DNA of 64,000 nt from Prorocentrum cordatum (Eukaryota; Sar; Dinophyceae; Prorocentrales; Prorocentraceae), in contig CAUYUJ010019597.1 of NCBI GenBank assembly GCA_963575745.1, positions 1 to 64,000 on the forward strand, given 5' to 3'. The notes under the pieces are model-generated. The model saw nothing but the letters and a program-made list of their open reading frames with translations, did no database searches and was not told the origin of the DNA. Position numbers and translations under genes: made by a program. Below, piece by piece: positions 8,775-19,739 of this stretch. Numbering within the stretch: the first letter of the stretch is position 1; the number at the start of each line of letters is the position of its first letter.

Positions 8775-9905
8775 CGCATTCGGAGGAGCTCCCGTTTAGG
8801 GCCACGAAACGTGTGAAGGGTGTGCCAAAAGTTGTCCGGTGGGAGCATGCGAAAGCAGCCATTGGGGCCGTGGGTGGAATTCCTTATGGGGCCACGAAAC
8901 GCGTGAGGTGTGCCGAAATAGGTGCGGTGGGCGCATGCGAACGCAGCCACTGGAGCCGTCGGTGGAGCTCCCTATGGGGCCGCGAAAGGTGATGGGTGTG
9001 CCGAAATGGGTGCTGTGGGCCCATGTGAACGCAGTCACTGGCGCCGTCGGTGGAGCTCCCTATGGGGCCACGAAACAAGTGAGGGGTGTGCCGGAATGTG
9101 CGTGGGTGACGCATGCGGGCGGTGGCACCGGGGCCTTCGTTGGAGCTCCTTATGGGGCCACGAAACGTGTGAGGGGTGTGACGATATGGATGTGGGTGAC
9201 GCATGCGGGCGGTGGCACTGGCGCCTTCGGTGGAGCTCTCTATGGGGCCACGAAACGCGTGAGGGGGGTGACGAAATGGGGCGGCGCCGCCATGCGAACT
9301 GCGCCACTGGGCCCTTAGGTGGAGCTCCGTATGGGGCCACGATGCGTGTGAGAGGAGTGCCAAACTGAGGCGGCGCCGCCATGCGCAGCTTGCCACTGGG
9401 ACCTTAGGTGGAGCTCCCTAGATGTGCCCACGAAACGTGCGAGGGGTGTGACGAAAGAGGGCGGCGCCGCCATGCAAACTGCGCCATGGGGCCCTTAGGT
9501 GGACCTCCCAATGGGGCCACGAAACGTGTGAGAGGAGTGCCAAAATGGGGCGGCGCCGCCATGCGAACTGCGCCACTGGGACCTGAGAAGGAGCTCCCTA
9601 TGGGGCCACGAAACGTGTGAGGGGTGTGCCAAAAGGGGGCGGCGCCGCTATGCGAACTGCACCACTGGGACCTTAGATGGAGCTCCCTATGGGGCCACGA
9701 ACCGTGTGAGGGGTGCGCCACAATGGGGCGGCGCCGCCATGCGAACTGCACCACTGGGACCTTACGTGGAGCTCCCTATGGGGCCACGAAACGTGTGATG
9801 GGTGTGCCAAAATGGAGCGGCGCCGCCATGCGAACTGCACCACTGGGACCTTAGGTGGAGCTCCGCATGGGGCCACGAAACGTGTGAGGGGTGCGCCAAA
9901 TTGAG
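8775..9905. repeat. 89-bp satellite, array 1 (13 units)
   Basis: The motif GGGGCCACGAAACGTGTGAG recurs at 88-90-bp spacing (8801, 8891, 8979, 9067, 9157, 9247, 9336, 9426, 9516, 9605, 9694, 9783, 9872). Units from about 9270 onward carry the palindrome GGCGGCGCCGCC; earlier units do not. A related array lies at 54715-55365. Open frames on both strands arise from the repeat period and are not genes. Confidence 0.95.
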
Positions 9906-10161
9906 GGTGACGAGAGGAGAGAGGAGGGGGAAGGAGGAGAGAGAGGAGGAGGAGGAGGAGGAGGAGGAGGAGGAGGAGGAGGAAGAGGAGGAGAAGGAGG
10001 AGGAGGAGGAGGAGGAGGAGGAGAGGATGAGGAGTGAGACGCGGGGCGCTGATTCTTCAAAACGAGGACCCAACACCACAAGATGGTTGGGAAATATTCC
10101 AAACAAATGACCAAACATGCTCAAACAAATCGTACCCGGACTAATTGCTGAGCAGACTAGG
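9906..10161. repeat. GGA microsatellite and spacer
   Basis: Purine-only GGA/GAA triplets (about 9910-10030), then spacer containing a decayed family A-like internal segment (10095-10150). Confidence 0.8.
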
Positions 10162-10296
10162 GTTAGGTCGGGCATGTCCCCTACAGGTTTTCTAACAATA
10201 TGCAAAAATGACCAAATATGCTCGACAACTCGTCCCCAGACTAATGTTTGACTATTTTTGAATATTTCCCCTGTAGAGGGACAGGCCCGACTTAGG
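10162..10296. mobile_element. Family A element, copy 7
   Basis: Ends GTTAGGTCGGGCATGTCCCC and GGGACAGGCCCGACTTAG, with GGGTTA on both flanks. It is slightly short (135 bp). Confidence 0.83.
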
Positions 10297-10304
10297 GTTA
10301 GAGG

Positions 10305-10850
10305 AAAAGACACCTGCATGAGCAGGCATTTGCTCTGGCCCGTCCGACGCAGCTTGCCCATCCCCCCCCCGCCCTCCCTCCTCCTGCTCCACCCCCTTTT
10401 CCCTTCTCTCCCCCCCTCTTAGGCGGGGCGAACAGGGCCATCCAGAAGGTGGGCCGTCGAAAGGGTGCATGGAACGGCTTTCGGGGAGGCGTTCCAAGAT
10501 TTCTGGAACGCCTTTCCGCCCAGCGTTCGGAGCAGTTCGGTCGCCTCGGCCCACGGCCCGCTACCGCGTCGACATGGAGACACCTCGAAGCGGGATCAGG
10601 CCGCACGAGTGAAGCCAAATTGTCTGCGAGGGGCAGCCTTGGAATTGCTGTTCTGCCACCCTCTCTCCTTCTCGTCCTAGGTGTGCCCGTCGACCGCCGC
10701 GCCCTTTCTGTGGCGCCGAAGTGGCCACTTCGCCTGGTCTGCCCCGTGCACGCTCCCGTGCTGGCCCTCCCCCTGCCTCCGCCCACCGCGCAGCCCCTTG
10801 CCCCCTCCGCCGCCACCTCCCCTTTTCTCCCTTCACTCCCCTTTTCGCCC

Positions 10851-10883
<33 letters not shown>

Positions 10884-12010
10884 CCGCGTCCCACACCAGT
10901 GTCGTTCAGCGCCTCACTGATGCTAGCCCGCTACTTACATCTGCCAACCGCGCCCATTTTCTCTCGCACTCTGCCTCCCTCATCCCTCCCCCCCCCCTCC
11001 CCCTCCCTTCCCCCAGCTCCCCTGTCCTATTTCGCCTTCCCCCGTCCCCTTCCCCTTCCCTCCCTCCATTTGCCCCTTTCTTCCAACCTCGTGCTCTCCC
11101 GCTCCCACCCCTCCCCATTCCCTCCGCCGCCAGCCCTTCCCGAACGCTGTTCCGGGAAGGCGCGCAGCCCTTCCCGAACGCTGTTCCGCGGAGGCCGAAT
11201 GCAGGCCCCAAGTGGGCCATCCGTCCGGCTGATGCTCCGAGGCCCCAAGTGGGCCATCCACCCGGCTCCTGGAGGCCGCCCCCCCCGAGGCCCCAAGTGG
11301 GCCATCCATCCGGCTCATGCACGCCCCCGACCCTCGCACGCCCTGCGCGCAACCCCCTCGCCGCCCCCAGGCCCCAAGTGGGCCATCCACCCGGCTCATG
11401 GAACATCACACCGGGGCACCCAGTACCCCTGCACTGGTCCAGGGCCCCAAGTGGGCCATCCGTCCGGCTGATGCTCCGAGGCCCCAAGTGGGCCATCCAC
11501 CCGGCTCATGGAACCCCTTCCCAGAGCTCCCTCGGAAAGGCGTTCCGCGCCTCGGGGGAAGGGTACTCGCGCGCCTGGCCGCCTTGGCTCCCGCGACCCA
11601 GGGCGCCCTTGCACCGATCCCAAACCACCCCGCCTCTCCCTCCCCTTCTCCTGCTCCCATGCCTCCCTCCCTCCCTCCCTCCCGCCAGCATTCCTGCCCT
11701 CTCGCCCCGCACCTCGTCGTCCCTTTTCTCCCTTTTCGCCCCGCGTCGTCGTCGTCCTCCTCCTCCTCCTCCTCCTCCTCACATGTCCTCATCCTTCCGC
11801 CCCCCCTCCTTCCTCCTCCATCATCCTCCGCAATCCTGCTCCCGCCCTCCTCCCTCATCGTCCTCCATGCTCATCCTTATGAACCTCCTTTTCCTCCTCC
11901 TCCCTCATTCATCCCATTATCACCTCTCCCTCCTCCTCCTTCTCCTCCTTCTCCTCCTCCTCCCCTCCTCCTCCCCCTTTTTTTGACAACCCAACGTCGA
12001 GGCGAGTGCG
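10305..12010. other. Repeat M fragment and C/T-rich intergenic DNA
   Basis: A partial repeat M (10305-10445), a (GTC)n tract (10853-10880), long C/T-rich stretches (10975-11150, 11640-11985) and the minisatellite listed separately. Long open frames here are low-complexity Pro/Ser/Arg and I reject them as genes. Confidence 0.6.
11205..11512. repeat. Irregular minisatellite GGCCCCAAGTGGGCC
   Basis: Six copies of GGCCCCAAGTGGGCCATCC followed by CCGGCT-type sequence at irregular 32-80-bp spacing. The core is an imperfect palindrome. Confidence 0.85.
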
Positions 12011-12329
12011 CCGCGTCTAGAAGGGCAGCAGTACAGGTGTGGAGGACACTGAGAAAACATGAAGGGAGAAGAGATCGAAAGCCAGTGGGACCATTAAATA
12101 CGCAAGAGAAGTGGAGACAGTCGAGAGGGCCCAGGGCTGTCTAGCTGGCAGGAGCTGATTCAAAGATGGTTGAGGGACGAGGTGAAAGTGGACGGCCGAG
12201 CCATCCGCAATCCCAGCTGTGATTTCTCGCACCACCGCGCTTCCATCCACCCGATGAACGGCCCACTTGTTCATCCACCCCCTGGATGGCCCAGTTCGCC
12301 CCCTCCAACCCTCCCCCCTTCTCCTTCAA

Positions 12330-12667
12330 CCCCCCATTTCCACCCCTTCCGACAGCACGTGCCCACCCACCCCCCAGCGCATCTGGGGGGGAGGCGAGTG
12401 TTGCCCCATCCAGAGTAGTGAAGGTCCGCGCGGACTTCTGGGATCGGCGCTAGACTGGGAGAGGAGGGGGAGAGTATTTTGTATAGCAGTGTCTATGCTC
12501 ATAGGGTTCGGTCGGGCATGTCCCCCGACAGGCGGATTTTGGAAGAACAATTAAAACAAATACACCAAAAATGCTCAAACATACCCAAACATGGTCAAGA
12601 GATCGTCCCCTGACTAGTTTTTGACTATGTTCGAATAGTCCTCCTGTAGAGGGACAGGTCCGACTTA
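12330..12667. mobile_element. Repeat M copy 4 with family A element, copy 8
   Basis: Repeat M from 12330 leads into a family A element (12508-12667) with ends TTCGGTCGGGCATGTCCCC and GGACAGGTCCGACTTAA. Possible mutated target duplication TCATAGGG/TCGTAGAGG. Confidence 0.8.
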
Positions 12668-12719
12668 ATCGTAGAGGTGAGGGTTCCCACCACGTCTTGC
12701 ACGCCCGAGCTGCATCAGC

Positions 12720-12880
12720 ACGGAGTTGAAACCGAATCGGATCGGCTGCGCCAAGATGCACAACAACGCCATGCAACCATCGGGCTGCATCGGATCCGCG
12801 GCCCGCGGAAATCTCGGACTCGCATCGGATCGGGCCGGCCGGAACCGACATCCAATCGGATCGATCGGATCAAAATAAAC
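12720..12880. repeat. Dispersed family R repeat
   Basis: The core CGCGCCAGGATGCACAACAG-type sequence followed by CATCGGGC recurs near 12745, 14336, 24778, 27421 and 36157. Each is set in ATCGGATCGG-rich DNA. No terminal repeats were resolved. Confidence 0.55.
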
Positions 12881-13247
12881 CGCTGGGGTCCGTGAGGCGT
12901 GGGTAGAGGGCAAACAATCAACCCTCAGAATAACCAACCCGACAAGCAAGGCCGTTTAGTAACAACGCACCCAAAGAAGGAACCGAACAAGGCAGGGCTG
13001 TTTAGGAGATGCCCGGGGCCGTGTAGTAAATGCCAATTCTCGAGTCCGAGTGGTTTTCCCTCCATTGAGTGGGAGGAGGAACGGCAGTGGGGCGGCACCG
13101 TCGCCGACGGCTGCCGCGAGGCCTCCAGGTCGGCTGCTGGGAAGCATCGAGGCGGCCTCCCCCTCGCGGAGCCCTCGGACCCACTACCCAGACAGGCGGC
13201 GTCCCGAATTTTTCCACACGGGGTCCCTGGAAGTCCCTCGGGGATCT

Positions 13248-13410
13248 TCTGACCCGGGTCAATCCAGACCCGGGTCAGTCGGGCCTGTAAGAATCCTGCA
13301 AGATCCTGCCCCCGAACCCGGGTCAATGCGAAAGATCCTGCAAGATCCTGCAGGACCCTGCACCCAAACCCGGGTCAGTGCGACTCTGGCCCTGCAAGAT
13401 CCTGCAAAAT
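13248..13410. repeat. Minisatellite with GACCCGGGTC palindrome
   Basis: GACCCGGGTC or ACCCGGGTCA occurs four times, alternating with six copies of AAGATCCTGC. No gene seen from 12881 to 13644 otherwise. Confidence 0.8.
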
Positions 13411-13644
13411 CGGGCGCTCTGGGTGACCCTCGTTTGCATTGACCTCCGTCTCTTGAGCCCCGAATCCCGACCCGCTTTTCATCCCGAGTCGTCTTCTGAC
13501 GGTCCCGAGGCCCAGCGAGGGCCCCTCGAGGCCGAGATTTGCCTGACACCTCCCGTCCGGATGTTTGCACGACGCGATCACGTCTGGGACCCACTCCCCT
13601 GGCGCGCGGAGCGCGCCAGAGGGGGGGGGGGTCCAGCCCCAGAG

Positions 13645-13848
13645 GTGCGGGCAGTACTTATATCCATATCCAGAGCGTCGTGGTCTTTTTGGGAAGAGGT
13701 GCCGCAACGCCGAGGCGCACTGGATATGGATAAAATCAAGCCTCTTGGGGCCAGATTTTTATCCATATCCAGTGCGTCTACGGCTTCTGGGGAAGAGAGC
13801 CCAAGAATCCAAGACGCACTGGATGTGGATAGAACTATTGCCCGCAAG
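13645..13848. mobile_element. Family C twin-hairpin element, copy 1
   Basis: Outer inverted repeats TGCGGGCAGT and ATTGCCCGCA enclose two successive hairpins, each built from TATCCATATCCAGTGCGTC and its inverse. The second copy is at 43132-43334 with the same two-hairpin architecture. Confidence 0.82.
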
Positions 13849-14579
13849 AGGGGCCCCGCGTCGCCAGGGAGCTCCGGTGGCGATCCAAGGGATCCGCGCA
13901 GACCTCCGACCGCGTCTTCTGAGAGATTGCGCTCTGACCTCGGGCAGACGAGCACCCTGCAGGAAGGCGAGGCCCTCCCCGTGCACAGGAGCACCCAACA
14001 AGCAAAGAAAACATTAGGGTACCCTCTCCGAACCGACCTCGATCTGATACCTCAGTCCGACTGCAATGCAGCATTTCCTCTTCGGAGGAGCCCTCACGAG
14101 GCCCAGAGGGTTCAGGGGTGCAAGCATGCAGCGGACAGCTGAGGGCAACTTGGGCCAGGACCAAATGGGACAATCGCCAAAATCAACTTTTGAAATCAAT
14201 GTTGGATGTACGGATGCGTTGGACTTGGTGCCTGAGCCATGGGGGCAGAATCGGTGGGCTTCGAACCGGGAGATCGGATCGGGTCGGACTGAGTGTCAGA
14301 TCGGGCTGAGTCCGCACGGAGTCGAGTTCGAATCGGTTCGGCCGCGCCAGGATGCAGAAGAGGCGCCATACAAACATCGGGCGCGCCTACAAACCTCGGA
14401 ACCGCATCGGAGTGAGCCGGCCAGCATCGGCATCGAGCCTCGGAGAGGTACCAGCGGAGGCAGCGGCGACGCTGCCCCGCCGCCCGCCCAGTCCGAGTCC
14501 GCTCGAGAGCGGTCCCAGTCCCCCATCTCCGTCTTTGGTGGCAGCTCAATGGAGCCTCTCATACCATCTTGTCGGCTCT
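13849..14579. other. Intergenic DNA with one family R copy
   Basis: A family R repeat at about 14240-14440. Otherwise no supported gene. The AGGGATCCGCGCAGACCTCC stretch near 13890 resembles one arm of family B. Confidence 0.5.
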
Positions 14580-14710
14580 TGAAAATCGAAGCTTATCGAC
14601 GCTGGTCGACGCGAATCGACTCTCAATCGACGCTAGATCGACGCTAGCAGACGCTAAATCGGCGCTCACTCCTCGACTCCCAGTCGCCCAATCGACGCCA
14701 GTCGACGCGA
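14580..14710. repeat. ATCGACGC short tandem repeat
   Basis: Degenerate repeats of (A/T)TCGACGC(T/G), about twelve units. Confidence 0.7.
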
Positions 14711-14949
14711 AATACGAAATGAAGAGGGTATACCAGGTTCCCACGATTTGCTACCGAAGCCCTCCCCGTCTATCCTGACCCTCTCTTCGAGGCGGATCCA
14801 GCCGCGGCGGCCAGCAGCCTGGCCGCCCGAACTTTACAGAACACGCAGAAGGTTCTTCAGCGCTCTCCAGGGGTCAGACTCCCCCCCCACGTGGCCATGC
14901 CCCCCCCCTCATTGTCCGCATCGAGCCGCAGCGGGCACGCCGTGCGGCG

Positions 14950-15200
14950 GATGCACCGAAACAGAGGAGGAGGAGGAGGAGGAGGAGGAGGAGGAGGAGG
15001 AGGAGGAGGGCGAGGAGGAGGAGAAGGGGAAGGAGCAGGAGGGGCAGGAGGAGGAGGAGGAGGTGAAGGAGAAGGAGCGCCAGTACCAGAAGGGGTTCGA
15101 TGCCTCACGATGCTCAACGCCGAGCTGCTAAATTCAGCCACCCGTAGGACCGAGCATGAAGGAGGAGGAGGAGGAGGAGGAGGAGGAGGAGGAGGAGGAA
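14950..15200. repeat. GGA microsatellites
   Basis: Two GGA-rich tracts (14962-15075 and 15157-15198) separated by about 80 bp. Confidence 0.9.
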
Positions 15201-15950
15201 CAGGATCTCGAGGACTCGAGGGGCTCGAGGAAGGAAGCAGCTCAGCTCAGTTCGCCAGAATGGCTGCCCGCGCTCCGCGCGAGCCCACAAAACCGAGACG
15301 CCTGGGCCATCAGGGCCATGCTCCGCGACCGACGGCCCAGGGGCGCCATGGAAGGAGGACGAGGGGAGGAGTGAGACGGGGGAGGAAGGAGGGGGAGGGC
15401 GAGAGGGAGGCGGAGGATGCACGCTGGGATCCTGCGTCGGGGAAGAAAACAGCGTTGCAAAGAAACATACCAAAACCCTACAACTATCAACTCACACGAC
15501 GGATCCATCCGTGAGGACCACGGGGGGGACACGCCCGATGCGAAAAAATGCATCGCCCGAATCGCAGGGGAGAAGGAGTCGGGGGTGCGCAAGCATGGAT
15601 TAGCGATCCATGGATTTGGTGCGCGGTCGCCAAATTCATGGATCGGGGGAGGTGCCCTCCCCGAAATGCGGCTGGTGCCGCCTCGATCGGCGGCGGAGAT
15701 CCACGGTTTCCCATGGAAGCGGGACCCGTCGCTAATCCACGCCCCCTTGATCCATGTTTGCGATCGCCTGAAGGAGGGAGGAAAAGATCCCTCCCCTCCT
15801 TTCCCCCTCAGCTCTGGTTTTCGCACTCGTGGAGCGGTAAGCAGCTGGCACTCCTCTTCGCATGTGGCCCACACGTGACTCCAGCTCATGGAACGTTGGA
15901 TGTCAGTCCAATTCTCTTCAACGCCTGAGCCAAGGGGCCACGGAGAAGGT
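15201..15950. other. Intergenic DNA with an imperfect inverted repeat
   Basis: At 15588-15765, CGCAAGCATGGATTAGCGA faces CGCTAATCCACG...GATCCATGTTTGCG, enclosing about 130 bp with further internal palindromes. No gene seen elsewhere in the range. Confidence 0.5.
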
Positions 15951-16110
15951 TGAAGGGGCCCTGGGACACACAAATAAATTTGCACAACCAAATAGACACA
16001 CAGATTTTCCCACATGTTCTGGTTTTTTGCTTCCCCCCCCACTTCCTATATTTTCCCATATTTTCTGGGGAATCGACGATTAATTGTGTCTGTGTGCTTG
16101 TCCCTCCTGA
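15951..16110. mobile_element. Family F element, copy 1
   Basis: Starts TGAAGGGGCCCTGGGACACA and ends GTGTCTGTGTG...CCTCCTGA, with an AT-rich middle. The flanks AAGGT/AAGGT look like a 5-bp target duplication. Other copies lie at 21421-21573 and 23499-23660. Confidence 0.75.
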
Positions 16111-16154
16111 AAGGTGTGGGGCAAAGATACGGGGGGGCTGGGGAAGGGGGGGGG

Positions 16155-16310
16155 ACCATCAGCCTGGAATCGGCGATGCATCGCCGATAGCTCGGCGACA
16201 AGCCCCCGATAGCAAATCCGCCCCGTTCCTGGGCGGGGTGGGACTGTTAGACCGGTGTCCGCGATCAAGGGGCGATTGGGGGTCGATGCATCCCCCCCCC
16301 TATGCTTATT
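16155..16310. repeat. Family I repeat, copy 1
   Basis: GGAATCGGCGATGC...AGCAAATC...GGGTGGGACT...GGTCGATGC, repeated at 42807-42940. It contains the palindrome GGCGATGCATCGCC. Confidence 0.65.
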
Positions 16311-16842
16311 CCCACCCCCCACTTCCGTTGCCCCCGAGTGGGGCAGGCCACAGGGGATCCCCTTGGGGACGAGGGAGGAGGCAGGGCCAGCGCTGCCTGG
16401 ACTGGCCCTCCCCCCAAGGAGCGGGCATCGATCGGGCCGAGGCGACCCCTGCGTGGCGCAGCGCGGCGCCCCGCGCCCTCTTTTCTTCTGTGCACGTGCG
16501 CGGGGGGGAGCACTGGGGGCGCGCCACCCGGTGGCATTAGCGCGTGGGCGTCAAGAAGGAAAAGCTGACAATTCCAGGCAGTGCGGGTGTTGCGCATGCC
16601 GTCGCAGGGGCGCCGGCGGCAGAGGCAGAACAGCGGCCCGGACGGGGTGCTTGCGCTATGAGGGTGGTTCTTCTGCCCTCGCTCGTCACCGCTTCCGCCC
16701 TCCCCTCCATCGAGGGCCACAGAACGACGACATCAACAGAACCTTCCGGAGGTCCGCGCGGACTCCTTGGATCGGCGCTGGACCACGCCCAGTCGCCTGC
16801 GCCAGCCGCCCCGCCGGGGGGCAAGAGTCGTGAGCATCGCTG
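16311..16842. other. GC-rich spacer, no gene recognised
   Basis: Contains one arm resembling family B (GGTCCGCGCGGACTCCTTGG near 16750). Nothing else supported. Confidence 0.4.
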
Positions 16843-16988
16843 AACCGATCCCTATCCCCACGGGCGCGGCCTGGGCCCTGGATGGGAATTGGGGCGTCTC
16901 CCTTCGAGTTTCGATGGGCATGTCCCCAAAGGGGGTGGTGGAATGGTAGGGGACGGGATGGAGATGGAGATGGGGATAGGGATCGGTT
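16843..16988. mobile_element. Family E inverted-repeat element, copy 1
   Basis: Perfect terminal repeats AACCGATCCCTATCCCCA and its inverse. A second copy lies at 46269-46418 with GATCCCCATCCCC termini. Confidence 0.8.
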
Positions 16989-17986
16989 AACCGATACTGA
17001 AGTCGGCAAGCGGCTATAGCTCCCGTTCACCATTTACCCCGCTCACTGGGGCCCCTGAAACGGCATAGTAGAGAATGGCGAGGGTCCGCGAGGACAAGAC
17101 AGGACAGGCGCCTGCGTGCGTCGTCGCACGGCCCCGCGCTGCGAGGGGGCCAAGAAAACTGGCGCGTTGGGCGCCAAGAATTGAGACACATCTCTGGCTG
17201 GCCTTCTCAGTGCCCAACTGGTTGTCCTGTACGGCTGTACGGCGCACAGCTGTGCACCGGCATGTGCACAGGCACCGCACGGCCCAGCTGGATCGGTGAG
17301 GGGGGGCGAAAGGGGGGGATAATAGATTATTCAGGGAAAAGGAAACCAGGGCGCCTCGAGGCACCGACCGTGTATCCGGGGGTGGTGCCCAGCGGCGGCG
17401 CCGAAAGCAGATGAACACAACAGATGTTGTGGCGTCCCCCCGCCGCTCGGCCAAAGCGCCCCTGTCGCCCTCCCCGGCTGAAGGGTCCCCGAGGGATTGA
17501 AAAAAAGGAGGCGTGCAGGCTTACAGGTACACGCCGAGGCGCCTCAGCAGGTCCACCGAGCCCCGCTTCGGGAGCCAACTGCTGCATGCGAAGCCCCCAC
17601 CGACTCAGACCTCTACGTCGCGACAAGATCGTGAGGATGCGCAGACAGGATGCGCGGGCCTTGGACGGCCTATGCCAGACCTCTTGGGCGAACATGGCCA
17701 GCGCTAGAGGCTGACCAAAGTATGGGCCGACGATGCAAGAATGAAAGGGTGCGCGTGGAAAGCTCCCCCTCTTTGTGATTCTCCCGGGCGGCATGACACG
17801 GTCAGGGCTGCACTCACGCGTGGAGCACGCGGAGCGGACGTGCGCTGGACCCCTGGACATCCGCCACGGCGACTTTGTTTGCTGCACAGGCCCCCTGTGA
17901 TGTCTTGGCCCGTTCCCCGGGATCAGCTTTTCATCGGGAATGGCCTTGACGGCCACAGCGGGCCCGAAAACTAGGGGCCTCCTAGG
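16989..17986. other. Intergenic DNA, no gene recognised
   Basis: GC-rich. 17907-17970 (CCGTTCCCCGGGATCAGC...) matches a dispersed sequence also at about 13467 and 45380. No coding signal supported. Confidence 0.4.
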
Positions 17987-18150
17987 ATGGGGTCGGAGCA
18001 GCTGTGGTCGTAGGGCCGCGCCGCATCGCCGATGCGTCGGCGATGCATCGGCGACGTCGACGTGAAGCCAATCGGGCCCCACATCGAGCCGCATCGGCGA
18101 CGAATCGGCAATGCGGCGCGATTCTCCGACCCCATCTACTCCGACCCCAT
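17987..18150. mobile_element. Family J inverted-repeat element, copy 1
   Basis: Termini ATGGGGTCGGA and TCCGACCCCAT enclose GATGCGTCGGCGATGCATCGG-type internal repeats. Related sequence lies at 28838-29010, and a half-copy at about 39235-39290. Confidence 0.7.
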
Positions 18151-18165
18151 CTGAAAGGCCTCGAG

Positions 18166-18490
18166 TTAGGTCGGGCCTGTCCCCCTACAGGGGGATTGTG
18201 GGCGAAAAAATGAAACATACCAAACAAATTCATCCAAAATGCTAAAAAAATGAATTACTCACTTCGTGGAGTTCCCCATCTGTGCATCTCATGTTTTATC
18301 TTATGCCGTAGTGAGCGTCTGTTCATGACCGCTTGACTATAATAGCCCGTCCACGTTGGCGACAGGCCCGACGAAGATCTCCTCCACCTCCACCTCTTAC
18401 TCTTACTCCTTCTCCTCCTCCTCCTCCTCTTCCTCCTCCACCTCTTACTCTTACTCCTCCTCCTCCTCCTCCTCCCCCTTTCCTCCATCC
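18166..18490. mobile_element. Family A element, copy 9, and TCC tract
   Basis: Left end GTTAGGTCGGGCCTGTCC, degraded right end GACAGGCCCGACGAAG (to 18374). A TCC/TACTCC microsatellite follows (18375-18490). Confidence 0.75.
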
Positions 18491-19115
18491 TCACACTCTG
18501 CCATGAAAGCCAAGGACGTTGAGCATGAAAACGAGGAAACCACATGAGACATCCCCACAAACTGGCTGCGAACGGGCCCGTGATATACCACCTGGCGGCT
18601 CCCCTTAGGGGTGCTGAAACCAGCGCCCCGCCCGAGACATCCTCACAATCTGCTATGAAAGCCAAGGATGTTGAACACGAAAACGAGGAAACCGCGTGAG
18701 ACATCCCCACAAACTGGCCGCGAACGGGCCCGTGATATACCCACTGGCGGCTCCCCTTAGGGGTGCTGAAACCAACGCCCCGCCTGAGACATCCTCACAA
18801 TCTGCTATGAAAGCCAAGGATGTTGAACACGAAAACGAGCAAACCACCTGAGACGTCCCCATAAACTGGCTGCGAACGGGCCGTGATATTCCCCCCTGGC
18901 GGCTCCCCTTAGGGGTGCTGGAACCAGCGCCCCGCCTGAGACATCCTCACAATCTGCTATGACAGCCAAGGTTGCTGAGCACGAAAACGAGCAAACCGCC
19001 TGAGACATCCCCACAAACTGGCCGCGAACGGGCCCGTGATATACCCCCTGGCGGCTCCCCTTAGGGGTGCTGAAACCAGCGCCCCGCCTGAGACATCCTC
19101 ACAATATGCCGTACG
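18490..19115. repeat. 152-bp satellite, 4 units
   Basis: GAGACATCCCCACAAACTGG recurs at 18546, 18698, 18850 and 19002, exactly 152 bp apart. Each unit contains CCCCTTAGGGG and CTGCTATGAAAGCCAAGG. Confidence 0.95.
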
Positions 19116-19124
19116 TTGAGTAAC

Positions 19125-19420
19125 TCAGACTATGAAAAGGTATGAGTATGTGTGGGTCCGAGTATGAGTAAGTCTGTGTATGAGCACGTCTGGGTATGAG
19201 TAAGTCTGAGTATGCGTCAGCCTGTGTATGAGTAAGTCTGTGTATGTGTACGTCTGGGTATGAGTAAGTCTGAGTATGAGTAGGGCTGAGTATGGGAATG
19301 TCTGAGTGTGCATAAGTCTGTGTATGAGAAAGTCTGGGTATGAGCAAGTCTGAGTAGAGGAGGAGAAGAGGAGGATGAGGAGGAGGACGAGGAGGAGGAG
19401 GAGGAGGCGTCCAAGTAATA
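19125..19420. repeat. 16-bp minisatellite then GGA tract
   Basis: Units GTATGAGTAAGTCTGT with variants at 16-bp period (19125-19355), then GGA triplets (19356-19420). Confidence 0.88.
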
Positions 19421-19447
19421 ACAAGAACCCCATCTTAGGACATGGGG

Positions 19448-19522
19448 GACAAATCGTGCCCGTATCATCGGTTTTGCCAATTTTTGCATATCCCTCCTGT
19501 AGAGGGACAGGCCCGACTTAAG
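19448..19522. mobile_element. Family A element, copy 10 (right half only)
   Basis: Only the right end is present: CTCCTGTAGAGGGACAGGCC then CGACTTAAG. Confidence 0.75.
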
Positions 19523-19739
19523 CCTAAAGAAGCGGTCCCCCGAGGCCCACCACGCAGAAAAACTGGCCGCCGCGACCTGCCCGAGGCGCCGGATGCATGG
19601 GCACACACGCGCGCGAATGGTCCGCGTGCTCATCCACGCTCGGGCCGAACGCTGGGAAGACACGCGCGCGCGCTCGCACCTGGCTCTCGCCCAAGCCAGC
19701 CTCGCCGTGCGGAGATACTGGGGATCCCTGGGCGTTTCT

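Noticed and set aside
8839-9754. Overlapping open frames on both strands with GPIGSST-like repeats
   Set aside because: Explained by the 89-bp satellite; open equally in opposite strands.
13447-13466. TCTTGAGCCCCGAAT, resembling the end of a relict leader on the minus strand
   Set aside because: Only CTCAAG and part of the T-run fit; no gene follows.
15527-15540. GGGGGGACACGCCCGA, similar to a family A right end
   Set aside because: Only 14 bp fit and neither the interior nor the other end is present.
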